From Lentisphaeria bacterium (GTDB taxonomy: Bacteria > Verrucomicrobiota > Lentisphaeria > Victivallales > Victivallaceae): 64,000 nucleotides of DNA. A program made the position numbers and the translations under genes. The notes under the pieces were generated by a model that was not told the DNA's origin, did no database searches, and saw only the letters and a program-made list of their open reading frames with translations. Below, piece after piece: positions 1-8,547 of this stretch (its first letter is position 1; the number at the start of each line of letters is the position of its first letter). The stretch spans positions 1 to 64,000 of the forward strand of contig CAAGDG010000058.1 in NCBI GenBank assembly GCA_900768515.1, written 5' to 3'.

Positions 1-110
1 CGGCTTTTCTTTGCCTACTTTCTTTTCACCGGGAAAAAACGAGGGGGGGAGACTAACTCTCCCCCCAAGTACTCGGCTTTTCTTTGCCTACTTTCTTTTC
101 ACCGGGAAAA
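1..110. repeat. 37-bp direct repeat, two copies
   Basis: Two identical 37-bp copies lie at 1-37 and 74-110, separated by a 36-bp spacer with G and C runs. Each begins CGGCTTTTCTTTGCC and ends CACCGGGAAAA. Similar GAAAAGAAAGTAGGCAAAG sequences are known as dispersed intergenic repeats in several bacteria, so this may be a genome-wide family. Copy number outside the window cannot be seen. Confidence 0.8.
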
Positions 111-119
111 GAAAGTAGG
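87..119. repeat. Perfect inverted repeat within the second repeat copy
   Basis: A 14-bp arm (87-100, CCTACTTTCTTTTC) is followed by a 5-nt loop ACCGG and the exact complement at 106-119. It could act as a bidirectional terminator-like hairpin, although it lacks a classical T-run directly after the stem. It overlaps the 3' end of the minus-strand epimerase gene and supplies that gene's last codons and stop. Confidence 0.75.
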
Positions 120-896
120 GCGCCAGAGGCGGTTGACGGCGGCGAGAGCTTCCGGAAGGGGGGGGAGCTCGGGATGCCATTTGCGTTCGTGCTCAAGGGT
201 GACGTCGCCGGAATATCCGGCGGCATCGAGGAGCGGGAAGAGTTCGGTAACGGGGACGTTTCCTTCACCGGGGAGAGTCTGAATGCGTTCTCCGCCGGGG
301 CCGGGTTTGGAATCTTTCAGATGGATATCGACGGTCCATTTTCCGATGCGGTCCCAGGCTTCGGCGACAGATTCGCCGCCGTAGCAGTAGGTATGATGGA
401 GGTCCCACACCATGGGAAGCGGTTCTCCGATGGCCTCGAACAACTCGCAGCATCTTGCGGCGGAAGAGAGTCCGTCATGGGTTTCGACGGCGATTTTGCA
501 TTTGAAGTTCTGCTGCCGGAACCAGCGAAGATTCTCTGCGGCGCGACGTTTATGATCATCGTTGAGCGGATCCTCGAACTTGAATCCTCCGAAAACGCGG
601 AGATAGGGAACGCCGTATTGATCGGCGACGCGGGCGTAAGCGGCCAGTTCCTCATGTCCTTTGTCACTGGTGATGCCGAAGGAGGTGCCGAGGACCCGGA
701 CGCGGCCATCCGCGGCGAGGCGCTGCATTTCAGCGGCGTTTTCGGGAATCTGAAGGGCGGCCGGCAGGTCAAGCAAATTGGAGAGAGTCCGCAGCTCGAG
801 GTGCGGGAACTGGAATTTTTCGGCCAGGGCGACGGCTTCGGGGAGAGAGAGTTCGGCACAGCCGAGCGTAGAGAACCCCCATACATAATTACTCAT
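99..896 (-). CDS. Sugar phosphate isomerase/epimerase (xylose-isomerase-like TIM barrel)
   Basis: This 265-residue cytoplasmic protein is of the AP-endonuclease-2/xylose isomerase-like TIM-barrel family, which interconverts keto and aldo sugars or epimerises them at a divalent metal. Likely metal ligands are visible in order: E138 (VETHDG), D165 (VWDLHH), H192 (DIHLKD) and E235 (TLEHERKW). A GGAAAGG box lies six bases before the ATG. It is the third gene after two giant GH genes, but a terminator hairpin at 921-951 precedes it, so it may be expressed at a lower level. The last residues (PTFFSR) and the stop lie inside a repeat hairpin, so the natural C-terminus may have been changed by repeat insertion. 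The substrate is unknown; metabolism of a sugar released by the neighbouring hydrolases is an inference. Confidence 0.85.
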   Translation of the reverse strand: MSNYVWGFSTLGCAELSLPEAVALAEKFQFPHLELRTLSNLLDLPAALQIPENAAEMQRLAADGRVRVLGTSFGITSDKGHEELAAYARVADQYGVPYLRVFGGFKFEDPLNDDHKRRAAENLRWFRQQNFKCKIAVETHDGLSSAARCCELFEAIGEPLPMVWDLHHTYCYGGESVAEAWDRIGKWTVDIHLKDSKPGPGGERIQTLPGEGNVPVTELFPLLDAAGYSGDVTLEHERKWHPELPPLPEALAAVNRLWRPTFFSR

Positions 897-920
897 AAAA
901 AACCTTTCCGTAAAATGTTG

Positions 921-951
921 AAAAAGTTCCGGCGCGTTGAAGCACCGGAAC
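921..951 (-). terminator. Intrinsic terminator between the GH gene and the epimerase
   Basis: On the minus strand, arms GTTCCGGTGC (942-951) and GCGCCGGAAC (926-935) form a 10-bp stem with one G-U pair around loop TTCAAC. Five T residues follow (921-925). It lies between the stop of the giant GH gene and the start of the epimerase gene. Confidence 0.7.
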
Positions 952-965
952 TGTAACAGAGGAGA

Positions 966-3900
966 CTATTCGCGGACCAGTTCGTAGGCGAGCAGCGCAT
1001 CGCCATTCGGGCCGAAGGTATCGGCGGTGAAGGAGATGCCGTCAGCGTTTTTCCGGAACGGAACTTCGCCGACTCTGCGACCTTCGAGATTGAGGGCGTA
1101 GAGTTTCCAGCCGTCGCCGGAGACCTTCAGCGAAACCTGCGAAACCGCCTTGCGAACGACAGTCGCCCCCTTCCCATAAGAGAGAAGCACCGTCATCTCC
1201 GGCGAGGCATAACGGGTTCCCTCGGTATCCGTATTGGAAAGATGCAGGAGCAGCATCCGGGAGGATTCGGCGAGAGTCTTACCGTCGATGGCAATGGCGG
1301 AGAAAACCGAGAAGCCGGACGTGCTTTCCGCAGTGGCGAAGCGGCCGGCGGCCCGCTGCTTCTCCGGGAGCACGAATGCTTCGCTGCGGGGAGTGACGGC
1401 CTGGAAGACGGCCTTGTCGAAGTCGGCGGAGAGTTCACCGGTGAGACTGGTGACGGCCGCTCCCTTGCGCTGAATCTGCGCCGCATTCAAGATCCTGAGT
1501 TTCAGGAGTTCGGCGATCACGTCGGCAGACTTCCTGCCGGTGAGCAGCGGAATGCGGACATTCTTCGAATTCAGCGAAGAATCGTAGGCGTAAATCGCGC
1601 GGGTGTCATCGGGCAGCGCCGGCGAGAACTTGCCGTCTCCCTCGTAAAGAAGCGATCCGACCCGGCCGAAGAGGGTCAGCTCCTCGGCGCCCTTCGGGAA
1701 GTTGGAGGTGTAGTTTACGTGAGCAACCGGAGAAACCGCGACCGGAAACGCGGCTTTCGCCACCTGGACGTCACCGCGAGTGAAGAAGGCAATGCCGATC
1801 CGCTCCGAAAGAATGCGGATGGGATCGTTGACGACGTCGAAGGTGCCGATGGTGGCGTCCTGGAAGAGGTTTCCGTTGCTGTGGGAGTAGGCGAAGCGGA
1901 AGATACCGTCCCAGTCCTGCATAGCGGCGTACGCGCTGAAGATCGGAGCGCCCTCGGCGCGGAATCCATTCGGGTGGCAGAAATCGAATTCAGTCACGGT
2001 GAACGGTTTGCCGAAGACGCGGGTCGGCGCCAGTTCGCAAGGGGATTGGAGCCGGGCGAACAACACGCTCTTGTTCAGGAACTGGGAGGGCGGCGCCCAC
2101 TGCTTGACGCCGATGAAGACCGGGTGGTCCCAGTAGAGGTGGTTGTCCACATAGTCGTAAGCGGCGCGATGGGCGGTGAGGTTCGGAGACATGATGAAGT
2201 TCTGATCGGTCAGCGGAACCTTGACGCCGATTTCGCGCATGAATTTGACCATATCGTCATAGTAGTCGCAGTAGACCTCGGACAGAAAAGCGCGGAACTG
2301 TTCGAGCCGGTTCTGGTCGGTGACAGTGATCTTCTTTTCCGCGGCCCACTTTTCGAAGTGCTCGTTGTAGATCCGGCGGATCTCATCGCTGGAACTGATG
2401 TTGATGATGTGGAAGATGGTGTTCTCGTTGATCAGGCTGAATCCGATGAAGGCCGGATCGTCAGCCCAGGAAAGACCGGTATAGGGATTCTTGTGGGTCA
2501 AAAGCTCCCGTGCGAATGCCTTGAGGTTGTCGCGGACCTCCGGAAGCAGCATCGCGGCGAGCTTGTAGTCCCGCTGGAGTTCGAGCGTGGGGAAGGACTT
2601 GAACTCGCCCGGCTTTCTGCTGCGCTCCGTGAAAAGATCGGTGGTCAGATAAATACCGCGCTTCTTCAGGGCGTAGACCAGATAATCGAGCTTGTCCAGG
2701 TTCTGCTTGTTGAAGGTTGTGCTGTTGGCCGGCAGGTTCTGAACCACGTCACGGTCGTAGTGGTGAAACCGGATCGCGTTGTAGCCGATTCTGCTGAGCC
2801 GTTCGGCCAGCTTGTCCGCCTGTTCCTTGTCCAGATAGTTCGCCAGGAAGCAGAGGTTGGCGCCGTAGAAACGGACCGGTTTCTGCTGGTTTTCAAAAAC
2901 GAACTTGCCGTCCTTGATCTTCACGAAGCCGTATTTGCCGGCCGGCGCATCCTGAATGAACGAGAAATCGAGCGCTGATCCGGCCTCAATTTCACGGGTT
3001 GTCTTCATCGGCCGCCACTCGTCGCCGGCACGCAGCGTATATCCAACCGGTTTCGGCAGGACGATCCGCTGGGCGGCGCCGGAGACCGCGACCACCATCC
3101 AGGCGGGAGCAGCGCCGTTGGCTTCCAGTTCCAGGGATTTCAGCGGTTTGTTCTCAAGCGGGAAGGCGCTCACGTACAAACCGATGTCGCTGCAGCGACC
3201 GGACTTGCCGCGCCAGGCGACCACACCGTTCTCCCGGGCGACCGGCTGCCACCAGTTGGCGACCTCCCGGTTGCTGATCACCGGGAAACGGCCGACGGAG
3301 CCGTCGGCGTAGATCGCCTTGACCGCGCCGATCTCCACCCCGGCCGGAGGCGAGGCAAGCGCATGCATCAGGAGCAGGGTCCGGAACTGTTTCCCGGCGG
3401 CCGGGATTTCCACCTTCGCGGGGAAATGGGGCCGTTTCCCGCCACCGAGGACGATGCAGGATTTGCCGCCGTTCCCCGCCGGATCAATCACGTCAAAACC
3501 GATCCCGGCAGCCTGAATCCGTCCGGGTTTGATGTCGCTGAGGTCATTGTTCGACCCCTCGTCGCACCAGCCGCCCTTGCCGTCTCCGGCGACATCATCG
3601 GCAAACCCCATGTTCACCGCACGGCGCAGATCGATCGCCTCGCCGCGCCACGGATCGATCCGGAGCGTGAAGGAGAGCGACGCCGTTCCCTGGAAATTTC
3701 CATCGGTCCCGGGAAAGGTCAGCCGGAGACCGTAGGCGTTGGCGTTGAACTGCCGATAGTCGGTGACCGAAACATAGACCGGCTGCGCCAGATCGATCGA
3801 GAGCATCCCCTCGGCGACCGGGAATTCGACCTTGCGGATGTCGTTGAGCTTCAGCCAGGTTCCCTTGAAGGTGTCGCCGGGGAAGACATACGGCTTGTCG

Positions 3901-4316
3901 TTAAGCCAGAGGGTCTTTCCCGCAAAAGAGGTCGTTGCGAGGGAAAGCTGCACCGAGAGCGACGCGGTCGGAACCGGCTTCGCCGCGTCAATCCGATAGT
4001 CGAATTTCCACGCATTGCCGCCCTGTTCGGTCGCGGTCACACTCATGTTGACCTCGGCGGAATTGTTGTTCAGTTTCCAGGGGGCGGAAAAACGGGTCGT
4101 CGCCCCGTCTTTGACCGCCTCCGCCAGAAATGATTTTCTTTCAATCTGATCGGTGTTGACCCATTTGTCGGAGAAGTGGACCGCGCTGAAACGCACCCCC
4201 TCACCCGCCTGCACTCCGCCGTTCGGCAGAAATTCGATCCCGACCGCTCCAGCTGCCGTCGCCGCACAGACAGCGACAGCAAGCAACCCGGACTCTTTCC
4301 ATACGGATCTTGCCAT
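966..4316 (-). CDS. Giant secreted glycoside hydrolase-like protein, paralogue 1
   Basis: This 1116-residue protein has a probable N-terminal signal sequence (hydrophobic stretch about 10-27), then a ~450-residue beta-rich region carrying GDGKGGW (about 244-250). A clan GH-A-like TIM barrel follows from PVRFYGANLCF (about 480). Candidate acid/base is E631 in SLINENT and candidate nucleophile is E776 in FTVTEFDF; NHLYWDHP lies between them. A C-terminal beta region carries TGELSADF and TPRSEAF. It lies 28 bp downstream of paralogue 2, its closest relative in the window, and probably shares its transcript. Two more relatives lie at 24997-28323 and 31127-34438. The CAZy family and substrate are not identified; hydrolysis of a plant or host glycan outside the cytoplasm is inferred from the fold and signal sequence. 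Confidence 0.8.
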   Translation of the reverse strand: MARSVWKESGLLAVAVCAATAAGAVGIEFLPNGGVQAGEGVRFSAVHFSDKWVNTDQIERKSFLAEAVKDGATTRFSAPWKLNNNSAEVNMSVTATEQGGNAWKFDYRIDAAKPVPTASLSVQLSLATTSFAGKTLWLNDKPYVFPGDTFKGTWLKLNDIRKVEFPVAEGMLSIDLAQPVYVSVTDYRQFNANAYGLRLTFPGTDGNFQGTASLSFTLRIDPWRGEAIDLRRAVNMGFADDVAGDGKGGWCDEGSNNDLSDIKPGRIQAAGIGFDVIDPAGNGGKSCIVLGGGKRPHFPAKVEIPAAGKQFRTLLLMHALASPPAGVEIGAVKAIYADGSVGRFPVISNREVANWWQPVARENGVVAWRGKSGRCSDIGLYVSAFPLENKPLKSLELEANGAAPAWMVVAVSGAAQRIVLPKPVGYTLRAGDEWRPMKTTREIEAGSALDFSFIQDAPAGKYGFVKIKDGKFVFENQQKPVRFYGANLCFLANYLDKEQADKLAERLSRIGYNAIRFHHYDRDVVQNLPANSTTFNKQNLDKLDYLVYALKKRGIYLTTDLFTERSRKPGEFKSFPTLELQRDYKLAAMLLPEVRDNLKAFARELLTHKNPYTGLSWADDPAFIGFSLINENTIFHIINISSSDEIRRIYNEHFEKWAAEKKITVTDQNRLEQFRAFLSEVYCDYYDDMVKFMREIGVKVPLTDQNFIMSPNLTAHRAAYDYVDNHLYWDHPVFIGVKQWAPPSQFLNKSVLFARLQSPCELAPTRVFGKPFTVTEFDFCHPNGFRAEGAPIFSAYAAMQDWDGIFRFAYSHSNGNLFQDATIGTFDVVNDPIRILSERIGIAFFTRGDVQVAKAAFPVAVSPVAHVNYTSNFPKGAEELTLFGRVGSLLYEGDGKFSPALPDDTRAIYAYDSSLNSKNVRIPLLTGRKSADVIAELLKLRILNAAQIQRKGAAVTSLTGELSADFDKAVFQAVTPRSEAFVLPEKQRAAGRFATAESTSGFSVFSAIAIDGKTLAESSRMLLLHLSNTDTEGTRYASPEMTVLLSYGKGATVVRKAVSQVSLKVSGDGWKLYALNLEGRRVGEVPFRKNADGISFTADTFGPNGDALLAYELVRE

Positions 4317-4344
4317 ACATTACCCTTTCTTTTCTTCGATGTGC

Positions 4345-7300
4345 CTACTGGCGAACCAGTTCGTATGCGAAAACCACCGCGTTGCCACGGAAGGTGTCGG
4401 ACTGGAAGGAGATCCCCTTTTCGCCGGCGGTGAACGGAACTTCCCCGATCCGTTTGCCGTTGAAGTCGAGCGCGAACAATTTCCAGCCTTCTCCACCAAC
4501 CCGGGCGGTGAAGTCGACGACGCCGCGCCTGGCCAGGAGCTGCCCCTTCATGTCGTTTTCAAGGATCACCTTGCGCTCCTTGGAACCGTATTTGATCCCT
4601 TCATTGCGCACGTCGGTCACATGCAGAATCAGAATCCGCCCCGATTCAGCCAGCGGCCGGTCGTCCACCGCAATCGCCGCAACGGTGGCGAAATCCCTGA
4701 CGGTCCGGGCGGAGAGGAAGTTGCCGGCAAGCGTCGCGCCCTGCGGCAGAATCAACGCTTCACTGCGGGGAGTAACCGCACGGAAGGTCGCCGCCTTGAA
4801 GTCGGCGGAAAGCTCTCCGGTCAGGCTCTGAACCCGGTTGCCGTCCTTCGAAGCCGCATCGGCGGGGATCACCCCCTTCTCCAGAAGCTGGGCAATCATC
4901 TCCGGCCCCTTGGTGGCAGTCAGCTGCGGAACGGCGCATCCCGACAGCGGCGTCGCCCCGACGAAGCAGGCCAGCGAACCGGCCGGAAGCGGCTGCAGCA
5001 GCCTGTTCCCGTCGAAAAGCACCGTACCGGTCCGGCCGAAGAACATCAGTTCCTGGGCTCCAACCGGAAACGCGTAGACGAAAGAGGAGGTGTTCTCCTT
5101 CGAAACCGCAACCGGAAACGCCGCCTCCGCCGGCTTGACGTCACCGCGGGTGAAGAAAACCATGCCGATCCGCTCGGTCAGCAGCCGGACCGGGTCATTG
5201 ACGACGTCAAAGGTTTCGAGGCTGGTGGCGGTGAACATATTCACATCGCTGTGCGAATAGGCGAAGCGATAGACGCCGTCCCAATCCTGGAGCGCGGCGT
5301 AGGCGCCGAAGATCGGCGCGCCTTCCCCGCGGAATTCATTCGGGAAGCAGAAGTCGAATTCGGTCACGGTGAAAGGTTTGCCGAAAACCCGGGTGGGGGC
5401 CAGCTCCTTCGGGGAACGCAGCCGGGACAGAAGCACACTCTCGTTGCGCAGCTGCGACGGAAGCGACCACGCCTTGGCGATGAACTGCGGATGATCCCAG
5501 TAGAGGTGGTTGTCCACGTAGTCGTACATGGCGCGCTGGGGAGCCAGGTTCGGCGAGGAGACGTTGTTCTGATCGGTGAAGGGGACCCGGACACCGAACG
5601 TACTCAGAAAACCGGTCATATCCTTGTAGTATTCGTCGTAGACTTCGCAGAGGAAACGACGGTACACGGTCGGACGCTCCTGCTCGGAGGGCTTCAGCCC
5701 CTTGGCAGCGCACCATTTTTCGAAATATGCGTCATAGGCCTCCCGGATCGGTCCGGTGCAACCGGTTCCGAGCGAGAGAATGGTGTTTTCATTGAGCAGA
5801 CTGATGCCGATGAACACCGGATCCTCCGCCCAGGTCAGACCGGTGTAGGGATTCCGGTGGGTGAAGAGGAGCCGGGCGAAGGTTTTGAGGTTCTCACGGA
5901 CTTCCGGCAGCAGCATTGCGGCCAGCTTGTAATCGTTCATCTCCTCCAGTTCCGGAATGGACTTGAATTCGCCGGGCTTGCGGGTCCGGATCGTGTAGAG
6001 ATCGGTCGTGATGTAAATGCCGCGCTGCTTGAGCGCGTAGACCAGATAATCAAGCTTGTCGAGGTTCTCCGGGTCGGCGGTGGTCGAATTGGCCGGTAGC
6101 TGCTTGACGATGTCGCGGTCGTAATGGTGGAAGCGGATCGCGTTGTATCCGATCCGGCTCAGCCGTTCCGCCAGCAGATCCGCCTGTTCCCTGCTGAGGT
6201 AGTTGGCCCGGAAGCAGAGGTTGGCGCCGTAGAAACGCACCGGCTTGTCCTGCTTTTCAAAGACGAACTTGCCGTTCTTCACCTGGAGGAAGCCGTACTT
6301 GCCGGCCGGCGCATCCAGCAGAAACGAGAAGTCGAGCGCGGAACCCGCAACGATCGAACGGTCGGTCGAAAACGGCTTCCAGTCATCGGTACGCACAAAA
6401 CGGAACTGCATCGGCTGCGCGATCGGCACCCGCTGCGCGGAGGCGGAGACGGCGACGATCATCCAGACCGCCTTCCCGCTCGACTCGAACTCCAGCGCCG
6501 CAAGCGGCTTGTCGGGAATTTCAAAACTTGAGGAGTAGAGACCGACCGCGCTCTCCTCGGAGCTGCCGAGCCAGGCGATCTGGCCGTTCGGAAGCTGAAC
6601 CGGCTGCCACCAGTTGGCGACATCCCGCCCCGACTCGACCGGAGTCGAGTAACGCGAACCATCCTTGTAAACCGCGGTCACGGTTCCGGCCGGTTCGCCG
6701 CCGGCGGGAGGCCAGGCAACCGCATGCAGCAGGAAGACGGTGCGCACCTTGCCGCCATCCGCCGGAAGCGTGACCTTCCGCGGGAAATAGGGCCGTCCGC
6801 CGCCGCCGAGCACGATGCAGGATTTTCCGTTGTTATTAGCCGGATCGATCACATCGAAGGTCACCGGGGCGATTGCGATCTTCCCCGGCTTCATGGCGCT
6901 CAGATCGTTGGTCGGCCCCTGGTCGGTCCAGCCTCCCTTGCCGTCCTCGGCGACCTCATCGCGGAACCCCATATTGACCTGGCGGCGGATATCCAGCGGC
7001 TTCACCTCGTAGGGGATGAACCGCATCCGCATCGTGAGCGCGCTTTCGGAGAACACATCCTTCCCGATCGGCAGCAGAATGCGCGCCGCAAAATCCGCGG
7101 AATTGAACACCCGGAAATCGGCAAGCAGCATCGAAACCGGCTCTCCCGGCTCCAGAATCAGGCGTCCGGTCTGGAGCGGGAACTCCATGCGCCGCACGCC
7201 GTCGCGCGAGACGACCGTGGAATCCTTGCCCGGTTCTTCGGGAAAGAGGAACTCCTCGTCGCCGATCCGGACCGGTTTGCCGAAGGTGCTCCAGGCCGGC

Positions 7301-7662
7301 AGCTTCAACTCCAGTGACAGCGCCCGGGAGGGAACCGGGGTCGCCGCGGAAAGTTTCCAGCTCAAATCGTATCCGCCCTCAACCCGCTTCGCCTCGATCC
7401 CGCAGTCGGCGGAGCCGCCCGCGGCGAGGGTCCAGACTCCGGAAAAGCGTGTCAGATCCCCGGACTGTTCCACGGCCGGTTTGTAGCTTCCCCGTTCCGA
7501 CTGGCCGGTCGGAACCCAGTTTTCTCCGTAATGCTTGAGAGCAAGAGCTGCGGCATCGCCGTCGATTTTAATGGAACCATCCTTCTGCAGTTCGATCCCG
7601 GCGGCAAAACCGCTCACGCCAAGCAAGGTTGCCGCAGCCAGCAGAGAAAATCGCTTCAGCAT
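4345..7662 (-). CDS. Giant secreted glycoside hydrolase-like protein, paralogue 2
   Basis: This 1105-residue protein begins with a clear signal peptide (MLKRFSLLAAATLLGVSGFA). Its architecture matches paralogue 1: an N-terminal beta-rich half with DGKGGWTDQGPTND (about 240-253), a GH-A-like barrel starting near PVRFYGANLCF (about 474), candidate acid/base E625 (LLNENT), candidate nucleophile E768 (FTVTEFDF) and the C-terminal TGELSADF/TPRSEA signature. An AAAGGG ribosome site precedes the ATG and a good sigma70-like promoter lies at 7710-7737, so it is the first gene of a transcript continuing into paralogue 1. The tandem pair looks like a local duplication that has diverged mainly in the N-terminal half. 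The enzymatic specificity is unknown. Confidence 0.8.
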   Translation of the reverse strand: MLKRFSLLAAATLLGVSGFAAGIELQKDGSIKIDGDAAALALKHYGENWVPTGQSERGSYKPAVEQSGDLTRFSGVWTLAAGGSADCGIEAKRVEGGYDLSWKLSAATPVPSRALSLELKLPAWSTFGKPVRIGDEEFLFPEEPGKDSTVVSRDGVRRMEFPLQTGRLILEPGEPVSMLLADFRVFNSADFAARILLPIGKDVFSESALTMRMRFIPYEVKPLDIRRQVNMGFRDEVAEDGKGGWTDQGPTNDLSAMKPGKIAIAPVTFDVIDPANNNGKSCIVLGGGGRPYFPRKVTLPADGGKVRTVFLLHAVAWPPAGGEPAGTVTAVYKDGSRYSTPVESGRDVANWWQPVQLPNGQIAWLGSSEESAVGLYSSSFEIPDKPLAALEFESSGKAVWMIVAVSASAQRVPIAQPMQFRFVRTDDWKPFSTDRSIVAGSALDFSFLLDAPAGKYGFLQVKNGKFVFEKQDKPVRFYGANLCFRANYLSREQADLLAERLSRIGYNAIRFHHYDRDIVKQLPANSTTADPENLDKLDYLVYALKQRGIYITTDLYTIRTRKPGEFKSIPELEEMNDYKLAAMLLPEVRENLKTFARLLFTHRNPYTGLTWAEDPVFIGISLLNENTILSLGTGCTGPIREAYDAYFEKWCAAKGLKPSEQERPTVYRRFLCEVYDEYYKDMTGFLSTFGVRVPFTDQNNVSSPNLAPQRAMYDYVDNHLYWDHPQFIAKAWSLPSQLRNESVLLSRLRSPKELAPTRVFGKPFTVTEFDFCFPNEFRGEGAPIFGAYAALQDWDGVYRFAYSHSDVNMFTATSLETFDVVNDPVRLLTERIGMVFFTRGDVKPAEAAFPVAVSKENTSSFVYAFPVGAQELMFFGRTGTVLFDGNRLLQPLPAGSLACFVGATPLSGCAVPQLTATKGPEMIAQLLEKGVIPADAASKDGNRVQSLTGELSADFKAATFRAVTPRSEALILPQGATLAGNFLSARTVRDFATVAAIAVDDRPLAESGRILILHVTDVRNEGIKYGSKERKVILENDMKGQLLARRGVVDFTARVGGEGWKLFALDFNGKRIGEVPFTAGEKGISFQSDTFRGNAVVFAYELVRQ

Positions 7663-7709
7663 AGAAAATCCCTTTCTTTACAGTGAAGGAAAAATGCCAG
7701 TTGAAGTTA

Positions 7710-7737
7710 AGTATAACCGCGGAAATTAAATTGTCAA
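7710..7737 (-). promoter_or_regulatory. Sigma70-like promoter for the tandem GH genes
   Basis: Minus-strand TTGACA (7732-7737), a 16-bp spacer and TATACT (7710-7715), about 50 bp before the GH start codon. Confidence 0.75.
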
Positions 7738-7771
7738 TCTTCCCGGAGAAAAAAAAATTGTTTTCTATATC

Positions 7772-7841
7772 ATACGAATAACAGGATCGCGCGAAGGAGA
7801 GGCCGCCGGGAGTCGCTCTCCTTCTCGCACAACATTCGTAT
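7772..7841. repeat. Nested inverted repeats (cruciform/terminator-like)
   Basis: An outer pair ATACGAAT (7772-7779) and ATTCGTAT (7834-7841) encloses an inner 9-bp pair GAAGGAGAG (7793-7801) and CTCTCCTTC (7816-7824). It lies just after the minus-strand pseudopilin gene and before the GH promoter. It probably ends the pseudopilin transcript; the outer arms could also be an operator. Confidence 0.55.
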
Positions 7842-7864
7842 CGGAAAAAACTCAGGCGGAAAGC

Positions 7865-8545
7865 TCAGTCCTGCAACTGGTATCCCCAGAAGCGCCCTTC
7901 TTCCTCGCTGACACCGGCAACGCCGCTCCACGGAGTCGCATTGACCGGAATCTCACTGTAACCGACCCATTCGGCATGAGTGTCGACGAAGACGACATTC
8001 ACGCCCTGATTGTGCCGGAAGGGGTGGACGTCGGCGGAGATGTCGGCCCGCTGCCCGACCCGGATCGAAGTATGGTCCATCGCCATCGCCCGCGCCGCGG
8101 GTTCCTTGATCCGGGTCACCGAACGGGCCCGGTGATCGCTGGCGAAAAAGATGTTGATCCCATACTGTTCCTGGGTGCCGCTGGCGGCGTTTCCATCCCG
8201 CTTGGCGGGACCGCTCGGGCACTGGAAGATTCCCCGCGCACGGCCGGCTTCATAATCGAACGCGCAGTTTTTTTCGAACTCCACCCCGGCATTGATCGCA
8301 TAAAGATAATCCTGCCAGAAGATGTTGACGGTTCCGGACTGCACTCCGGAGGGCATGGTGATCCCGTCGGAATCGGCCAGGTAGAGTGTCATGGTCTGTC
8401 CGATCTGTTTGAGATTGCTGGTGCAGCTGATGGTGCGGGCGCGGTCCCGCGCCTTGTTCAACGCCGGCAGCAGCATCGCGGCGAGAATGCCGATGATCGC
8501 GATCACAACCAGCAGCTCGATCAAGGTGAAAGACTTCCGTGACAT
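7865..8545 (-). CDS. Type II secretion-like pseudopilin (prepilin leader, H-X9-D tail)
   Basis: The protein begins [17 protein letters not shown], a type IV prepilin leader: a short basic segment, the cleavage/methylation site at F, conserved E5 and a ~20-residue hydrophobic helix. The C-terminal half holds the H-X9-D signature ([14 protein letters not shown]), related to the H-X9-DG tail common in Planctomycetes/Lentisphaerae pseudopilins. Two in-frame ATGs exist. The AGGAGG box is one base from the first (8551) but seven from the second (8545), so the second is preferred. The upstream regulator's repaired frame ends in an ATGA overlap with the first ATG, suggesting coupled translation. Its role is unknown; proximity to secreted hydrolases suggests a cell-surface function. 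Confidence 0.85.
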   Translation of the reverse strand: MSRKSFTLIELLVVIAIIGILAAMLLPALNKARDRARTISCTSNLKQIGQTMTLYLADSDGITMPSGVQSGTVNIFWQDYLYAINAGVEFEKNCAFDYEAGRARGIFQCPSGPAKRDGNAASGTQEQYGINIFFASDHRARSVTRIKEPAARAMAMDHTSIRVGQRADISADVHPFRHNQGVNVVFVDTHAEWVGYSEIPVNATPWSGVAGVSEEEGRFWGYQLQD

Positions 8546-8547
8546 AT

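Noticed and set aside
1..119. Insertion sequence end
   Set aside because: There is no transposase frame nearby and no target-site duplication; the direct repeat plus hairpin is better explained as a dispersed non-coding repeat.
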